From a bacterium (GTDB lineage Bacteria > Zhuqueibacterota > QNDG01 > JAFGCO01): a stretch of 36,937 nt of DNA. The stretch is taken from the NCBI GenBank assembly GCA_016930535.1, contig JAFGGN010000080.1, forward strand, positions 1 through 36,937. Reading direction: 5' to 3'. Under the pieces are notes generated by a model. It was given only the letters and a program-made list of their open reading frames with translations, did not search any database and was not told the origin of the DNA. Position numbers and translations under genes: made by a program. This document shows positions 32,934 through 36,937 of this stretch, piece after piece (the stretch's first letter is position 1; every line of letters starts with the position of its first letter).

Positions 32934-33839
32934 ATGCACCGATACTTGAGGGCAGCCCGCCCGGCTGCCCTTCCCCTGACACTCATGCCGTTTTCTGCAG
33001 GCCTCATTCTGGGTGCCCGCGACGGCTCCTGGCACATGCCGGAATTTCTGCTCTGCCTGGCAGGCATTCTCTGCCTGCACGCTTCGGCTTTCACATTCAA
33101 TGAAATATACGATTATCTGCAGGGGGCGGACCGCAGCGCAATGCGTCAGCCGGATTCCTGGGTCACCACGCCGGGTACATTGCTTCGGGGGGAATGCACG
33201 CCCGGAGAACTCCGTCTCTTCGCCCTCGCCTGTTCAGGTATCGCTGGCATCTCGGGAATTCTGTTGAGTTCGATGGCCCACCCGGTGACCGGTATCGTGT
33301 TCATGGCCGGACTTTTCCTGGCTTTCTTCTATACGGCGCCGCCCCTGAAACTCGCATACCGCGGGTACGGGCTGGGCGAACTCTCCTGCCTGTTCGGTTT
33401 CGGATGGATTCCGGCTGTGGCTGCCTATGCTTCGCTGGTAAAGGACATGAAATCCATCTCCGGACCGGTCATGATCTCACTGCCGCACGGATTACTGTCA
33501 GCCGCAATACTGCTCGAACACGATTATTTTCACTGGAAGGCGGACCGGGAAGCGGGAAAAAATACGCCGGTGGCGGTTCTCGGGCCCCGGCGTGCGGGCT
33601 GGTTGCTCGGATCCGTTTTATCCGTATTTTACGTCAGCATCGTCATGCTGCCGGCAACGGGACTGACATCCCCCTGGATTATGATCATGTGGATAACCGG
33701 AATCCCGGTTTTTTTTGCCTGGTTCAGAATGATGGAAAATCCCTCCATGCAACATGTAAAAAATACCATCATCTATACGACCCATACATTGCTGCTCCTG
33801 ACGATCGCTCTCGTTTTTGCTGTCTGGTTTAAAATGTAA
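32934..33839 (+). CDS. UbiA-family prenyltransferase
   Basis: 301 aa with about eight hydrophobic segments. The first Asp-rich motif is NEIYDYLQGAD (Asn56, Asp60, Asp66), and the second is DYFHWKADREAGKNT (around 197-211), both modified but recognisable forms of NDxxDxxxD and DxxxDxxxGK. UbiA enzymes attach a prenyl chain to an aromatic or sugar acceptor, as in quinone (MenA) or lipid synthesis. The frame opens earlier (32856), inside the zinc-ribbon gene, but ATG 32934 was chosen because the family begins RYLRAARP here; AAGGGAG adjoins that ATG. No menaquinone genes are nearby. Confidence 0.85.
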   Translation: MHRYLRAARPAALPLTLMPFSAGLILGARDGSWHMPEFLLCLAGILCLHASAFTFNEIYDYLQGADRSAMRQPDSWVTTPGTLLRGECTPGELRLFALACSGIAGISGILLSSMAHPVTGIVFMAGLFLAFFYTAPPLKLAYRGYGLGELSCLFGFGWIPAVAAYASLVKDMKSISGPVMISLPHGLLSAAILLEHDYFHWKADREAGKNTPVAVLGPRRAGWLLGSVLSVFYVSIVMLPATGLTSPWIMIMWITGIPVFFAWFRMMENPSMQHVKNTIIYTTHTLLLLTIALVFAVWFKM

Positions 33840-33931
33840 AAATTGTTAAAATTAGTAAATATTTCAAATACACGTCCCACCTCTTCCGTTTTTTATTTAT
33901 ATTTCAGGGTTCAGACAATGGAGAGACCGCC

Positions 33932-36406
33932 ATGCCCGATTTAAAGTATTTTACCGCATTTTTATGTTTCACTGCCATTCTGACGGCCTCAGAACCGGAC
34001 CTGCGCATCAACGATTCCGAGTACTTCGAATGCCCCGGGCTGAATGTCATGGTGTTCCACGATTTTTATCCGGAAGGGCATCAGGGCGGTGTGACCATCA
34101 TCCAGCATGGCGAACGGGTGGTGGCCAACGGGGATCTGCGGCTCGAACCTTCGCCCGGACAATGGCAGCCCATTCCGAAAATGGGAAAACGGACCATTCA
34201 CCGAGACAGGAACGAAATCGAGGTTTCCCTTTCGTTCCCCGATTCTTCACGCGATAAAAAGGGATTCAATCCCATCGATTACCCGGACCTGCATTTCGCA
34301 TACACGGTACGTGTGGCTGCAGAAGGAAAACGTTTCAGAATCATTGTGGACCTTGAAGCGCCGCTCCCGGCTGAATGGATCGGCCGGATCGGTTTCAACC
34401 TCGAGCTGTTCCCGGGTATGCTTTTCGGAAAGATGTACACCATGGACGACCAATCCGGCCTGTTTCCGCCACAGGCCAACGGTCCGATGACCGTCGATGC
34501 ACAGGATGAGGTACAGATACTGCCCATGGCTGAGGGCCGCATCCTGACCATCGCTCCCGAATCCGAGGCCCGGCGCTGTACGATTGAAAGTCTTCAGGAA
34601 CCGCTCCTGCTGATCGACGGCAGGGGAATACACAACAACGGCTGGTTCATCGTACGATCCCTGATCCCGGAAAATACGACGCGAAACGCAGTCGAGTGGA
34701 TTGTTACACCCTCATTGATCCCCGGTTGGAAATCCGCTCCGGTGATTCATATATCACAGATCGGTTATCATCCGGACCAGCGGAAAATTGCGGTGATTGA
34801 AACGGATAAACGGGACGACAGTAAATATCCGGTCATACTGAGCCGCATACAACCGGATGGTCAGAAAACGGAAATTCTGAAAAAACAGCCGGAATCCTGG
34901 GGCGATTTCCTGAGATATACTTATTACCAGTTCGATTTTACCGAAATCACCGATCCGGGGATTTACAGGCTGAACTGCGGAGATTCAGATTCGGAGCCTT
35001 TCCGCATAGACAAAAATGTCTATCAGAGGCATGTATGGCAGCCCACGCTCGAGTATTTCCTGCCTGTACAGATGTGCCACATGAAGGTCATGGACAAGTA
35101 CCGCGTATGGCACGGCCTGTGTCATATGGATGATGCTCTCATGGCCCCTATAAATCACAATCATTTCGACGGCTATTCTCAGGGCCCGGCCACACTGACA
35201 GACTTTCAGCCGGGTGACCCGGTGCCCGGACTCAACCAGGGCGGATGGCACGATGCCGGTGATTATGACCTGCGCGTGGAAAGCCAGGCCGGCACTGTGC
35301 ATATGCTGTCGCTGGCCTACGAAGCGTTCCATGTGGATGAAGACGCCACCACCGTGGATCAGAAACATCATCTCGTGGAAATTCATCAGCCGGACGGCAA
35401 ACCGGATATGCTCCAGCAGATCGAACATGGTGTTCTGGCCATTCTGGGCGGATATCAGTCCCTGGGCCGGCTTTACCGCGGCATCATCTGTCCGACCCTG
35501 AGACAATACGTGCTCCTGGGGGACGGATCCACGATGACGGACAACCGGGTATACGATGCGGCACTGGATGAACATGAAACCGACGGCTTCCGCTCGGGTG
35601 TCAGGGACGACCGGTGGGTGTTCACCGAAGAAAATCCACGAAGGGAACTCCAGGTTGCGGCATCCCTGGCCGCAGCCGCAAGAGTGCTGAAACACCATGA
35701 TCCGGCCCTTTCAGCCCGGTGCCTTTCAGCAGCCGGGGCGCTCTGGGACTCCAATAAACAATCGGACGCCCGCTTCAAAATCAATGCCGCCGCCGAACTC
35801 TGGTTCACCACGAACGAGGAAACCTATAAAAATTTTTTAACCGCTCAGAAAGAGTTCATGATACGCGGCCTTCGCTGGAACGCGCCGATTATAGGACGCA
35901 TTGTTCCGGCTCTGGACGATCCGGATCTGACCCGGTTCATCCGGGAGGCCATGGTCGAATATAAAAAGACGCTGGACGAACAGAAAACGCGCAATCCTTT
36001 CGGCGTTCCGTTCGAGCCCAGGATCTGGGGAGCCGGATGGGGCATTCAGAATTTCGGAGTTGGCCAGTATTTTCTGCATAAGGGATTTCCGGATATTTTC
36101 CCGGAAGAAGACATGCTCAACGCATTAAATTTTGTACTGGGCTGTCATCCCGGATCCAACACCGCTTCCTTCGCGTCCGGTGTGGGATCAAGGTCCATCC
36201 TGGTCGCATACGGCGTGAACCGGGCCGACTGGTCCTATATCCCCGGCGGCGTGGTTTCAGGCACGGCTCTGATCCGGCCGGACCTGCCCGAACTGAAGGA
36301 ATGGCCGTTTTTCTGGCAGCAGACCGAATATGTCATGGGAGGCGGCGCATCCAATTTTCTTTTTCTCGTGCTCGCCGCGGACTACCTGCTGAACGGGGAT
36401 CACTGA
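33932..36406 (+). CDS. glycoside hydrolase family 9 enzyme, secreted
   Basis: 824 aa with a signal peptide (about 1-20). An N-terminal beta-rich segment of about 250 residues is followed by a CelD-type Ig-like domain (HISQIGYHPDQRKIAVIE to GIYRLNCG, about 270-350), then the GH9 barrel. The catalytic Asp region is GGWHDAGDYD (Asp441, Asp444), and the acid Glu is likely Glu799 (QTEYVMGG), with VLGCHPGSN preceding. GH9 enzymes are mostly endo- or exo-glucanases; several act on other beta-glucans or glucosamine oligomers. No dockerin, cellulose-binding module or NYPNPFNP tail is seen, so it may stay cell-associated. GAGAGACC upstream supports the start. Confidence 0.85.
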   Translation: MPDLKYFTAFLCFTAILTASEPDLRINDSEYFECPGLNVMVFHDFYPEGHQGGVTIIQHGERVVANGDLRLEPSPGQWQPIPKMGKRTIHRDRNEIEVSLSFPDSSRDKKGFNPIDYPDLHFAYTVRVAAEGKRFRIIVDLEAPLPAEWIGRIGFNLELFPGMLFGKMYTMDDQSGLFPPQANGPMTVDAQDEVQILPMAEGRILTIAPESEARRCTIESLQEPLLLIDGRGIHNNGWFIVRSLIPENTTRNAVEWIVTPSLIPGWKSAPVIHISQIGYHPDQRKIAVIETDKRDDSKYPVILSRIQPDGQKTEILKKQPESWGDFLRYTYYQFDFTEITDPGIYRLNCGDSDSEPFRIDKNVYQRHVWQPTLEYFLPVQMCHMKVMDKYRVWHGLCHMDDALMAPINHNHFDGYSQGPATLTDFQPGDPVPGLNQGGWHDAGDYDLRVESQAGTVHMLSLAYEAFHVDEDATTVDQKHHLVEIHQPDGKPDMLQQIEHGVLAILGGYQSLGRLYRGIICPTLRQYVLLGDGSTMTDNRVYDAALDEHETDGFRSGVRDDRWVFTEENPRRELQVAASLAAAARVLKHHDPALSARCLSAAGALWDSNKQSDARFKINAAAELWFTTNEETYKNFLTAQKEFMIRGLRWNAPIIGRIVPALDDPDLTRFIREAMVEYKKTLDEQKTRNPFGVPFEPRIWGAGWGIQNFGVGQYFLHKGFPDIFPEEDMLNALNFVLGCHPGSNTASFASGVGSRSILVAYGVNRADWSYIPGGVVSGTALIRPDLPELKEWPFFWQQTEYVMGGGASNFLFLVLAADYLLNGDH

Positions 36407-36850
36407 CATACAAACCGCTGGCCGATGACAACAGGCTGCAATCAGGCGCCGTAACCAGGCGCTGTAAACAGCGTCGGTGAAACGGAGACAGGGAGAATCG
36501 GAGATTTAAATAATCGATCGCGGACGGTGGAGCGCTGACCGCGTGACATGGACGGCCGGGACGACCGTCCTACATAATATAATTCTCTGTGTTCTCTGCA
36601 GTTTTCTCTATCTTTTTCTCCGTCTCTCCGTTTCACATTTCTCCGTTTCACGCATCGGCTGTCCCCTGTCTTTGTTCTTTGGTCTTTGCTCTTTAATCTT
36701 TCATTTTATCAATATTTCCCCCGTTTCTGATAATCAATATATGGCCGCAGAAATTTAATTGCATTTCAATAATTTGGCCTTATTTTACTGATGCATCTTT
36801 GTTCACGATACCTATCACTTTGAATTCATATTCTCAGACAGGGGGAAATA
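36407..36850. repeat. 444-bp intergenic stretch with repeat-like mosaic
   Basis: No gene. It holds a 13-bp near-tandem repeat (CAGGCGCCGTAAC at 36443, CAGGCGCTGTAAA at 36456), a 6-bp stem hairpin GGACGG/CCGTCC (36550-36570), then a pyrimidine-rich run of about 125 bases (36583-36707) with repeated TCTCCGTTTCAC and CTTTG-type units. The style resembles repeat-derived intergenic sequence seen in several environmental bacterial genomes. Confidence 0.5.
36477..36651. repeat. inverted and direct copies of GTGAAACGGAGA
   Basis: GTGAAACGGAGA is at 36477-36488; its reverse complement TCTCCGTTTCAC is at 36625-36636 and again at 36640-36651, so one copy faces two others across 136 bp. The copies match all 12 bases. 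Confidence 0.6.
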
Positions 36851-36937
36851 ATGAAAGCCTCTGAAGCAGTATTATCATTGTTGTCGCGTATTTTTGTGAC
36901 AGGACTCGTCTTGATCCTGTTATGCCCGGCTGTTTAT
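36851..36937 (+). CDS. 5' end of an exported protein, cut by the window edge
   Basis: The first 29 codons of an open frame that runs off the window: ATG at 36851 with AGGGGGAAATA upstream, encoding MKASEAV followed by a hydrophobic segment (RIFVTGLVLILLCPAVY), a plausible signal peptide. The rest lies outside the window, so its product is unknown. It may belong with the secreted enzymes upstream. Confidence 0.55.
   Translation, partial: MKASEAVLSLLSRIFVTGLVLILLCPAVY

Noticed and set aside
1..36937. tRNA, rRNA, CRISPR, prophage and insertion sequences
   Set aside because: No cloverleaf, rRNA signature, repeat-spacer array, integrase or transposase was recognised by eye; a tRNAscan or Infernal run would settle it.

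Overview
The window looks like a chromosomal segment of an uncultured, probably anaerobic Gram-negative bacterium of the FCB (Fibrobacterota-Chlorobiota-Bacteroidota) superphylum. Evidence: three secreted proteins end in the NYPNPFN-type C-terminal sorting domain typical of type IX-like secretion in Bacteroidota, Ignavibacteria, Calditrichota, KSB1 and relatives; there is an outer-membrane FadL/OmpP1-type barrel; base composition is near 50% GC; and one-carbon metabolism is of the Wood-Ljungdahl methyl-branch type. No rRNA, tRNA, CRISPR, phage or transposase gene was found, so the phylum cannot be fixed from this window.

Layout. 80-1711 (minus): Nudix hydrolase and radical SAM protein. 1894-5633 (plus): M49-like metallopeptidase lipoprotein, PAP2-family membrane protein, an intergenic structured RNA candidate, and an unassigned HEXXH protein. 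5727-11620: a signalling block of three sensor kinases that each begin with a receiver domain, a stand-alone receiver and a small membrane protein, preceded by a good sigma-54 promoter. 11696-12469: exonuclease III. 12502-15637 (minus): CapA-like protein, small coiled-coil protein and FadL-like porin. 15790-17427 (plus): a redox/metal cassette (metal-binding YHS/TRASH-like protein, RseC-like, rhodanese lipoprotein, DUF302). 17491-18660 (minus): secreted esterase with sorting domain.

18914-25901 is the most interesting block: a seven-gene one-carbon operon with its own sigma-70 promoter, palindromic operator candidate and intrinsic terminator. The genes are fhs, folD, a GntR/LacI-type regulator, a methyl-tetrahydrofolate:corrinoid methyltransferase, metV, metF and an MtaC/MtbC-type corrinoid protein. 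Together they link formate through formyl-, methenyl-, methylene- and methyl-tetrahydrofolate to a methyl-corrinoid. No CO dehydrogenase/acetyl-CoA synthase, corrinoid Fe-S protein, substrate methyltransferase or corrinoid reactivase is present here, so the partner and the physiological direction are open. An AIR-synthase/HypE-like protein of unknown function follows from its own promoter.

27341-36937 (plus, with one minus gene): a lipoprotein, a 13-repeat secreted beta-propeller, a small minus-strand protein, a secreted SGNH esterase, a zinc-ribbon protein, a UbiA-family prenyltransferase, a GH9 glycoside hydrolase, a 444-bp repeat-like intergenic stretch and the first 29 codons of an exported protein cut by the window edge. 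The secreted esterases and GH9 enzyme suggest polysaccharide breakdown.
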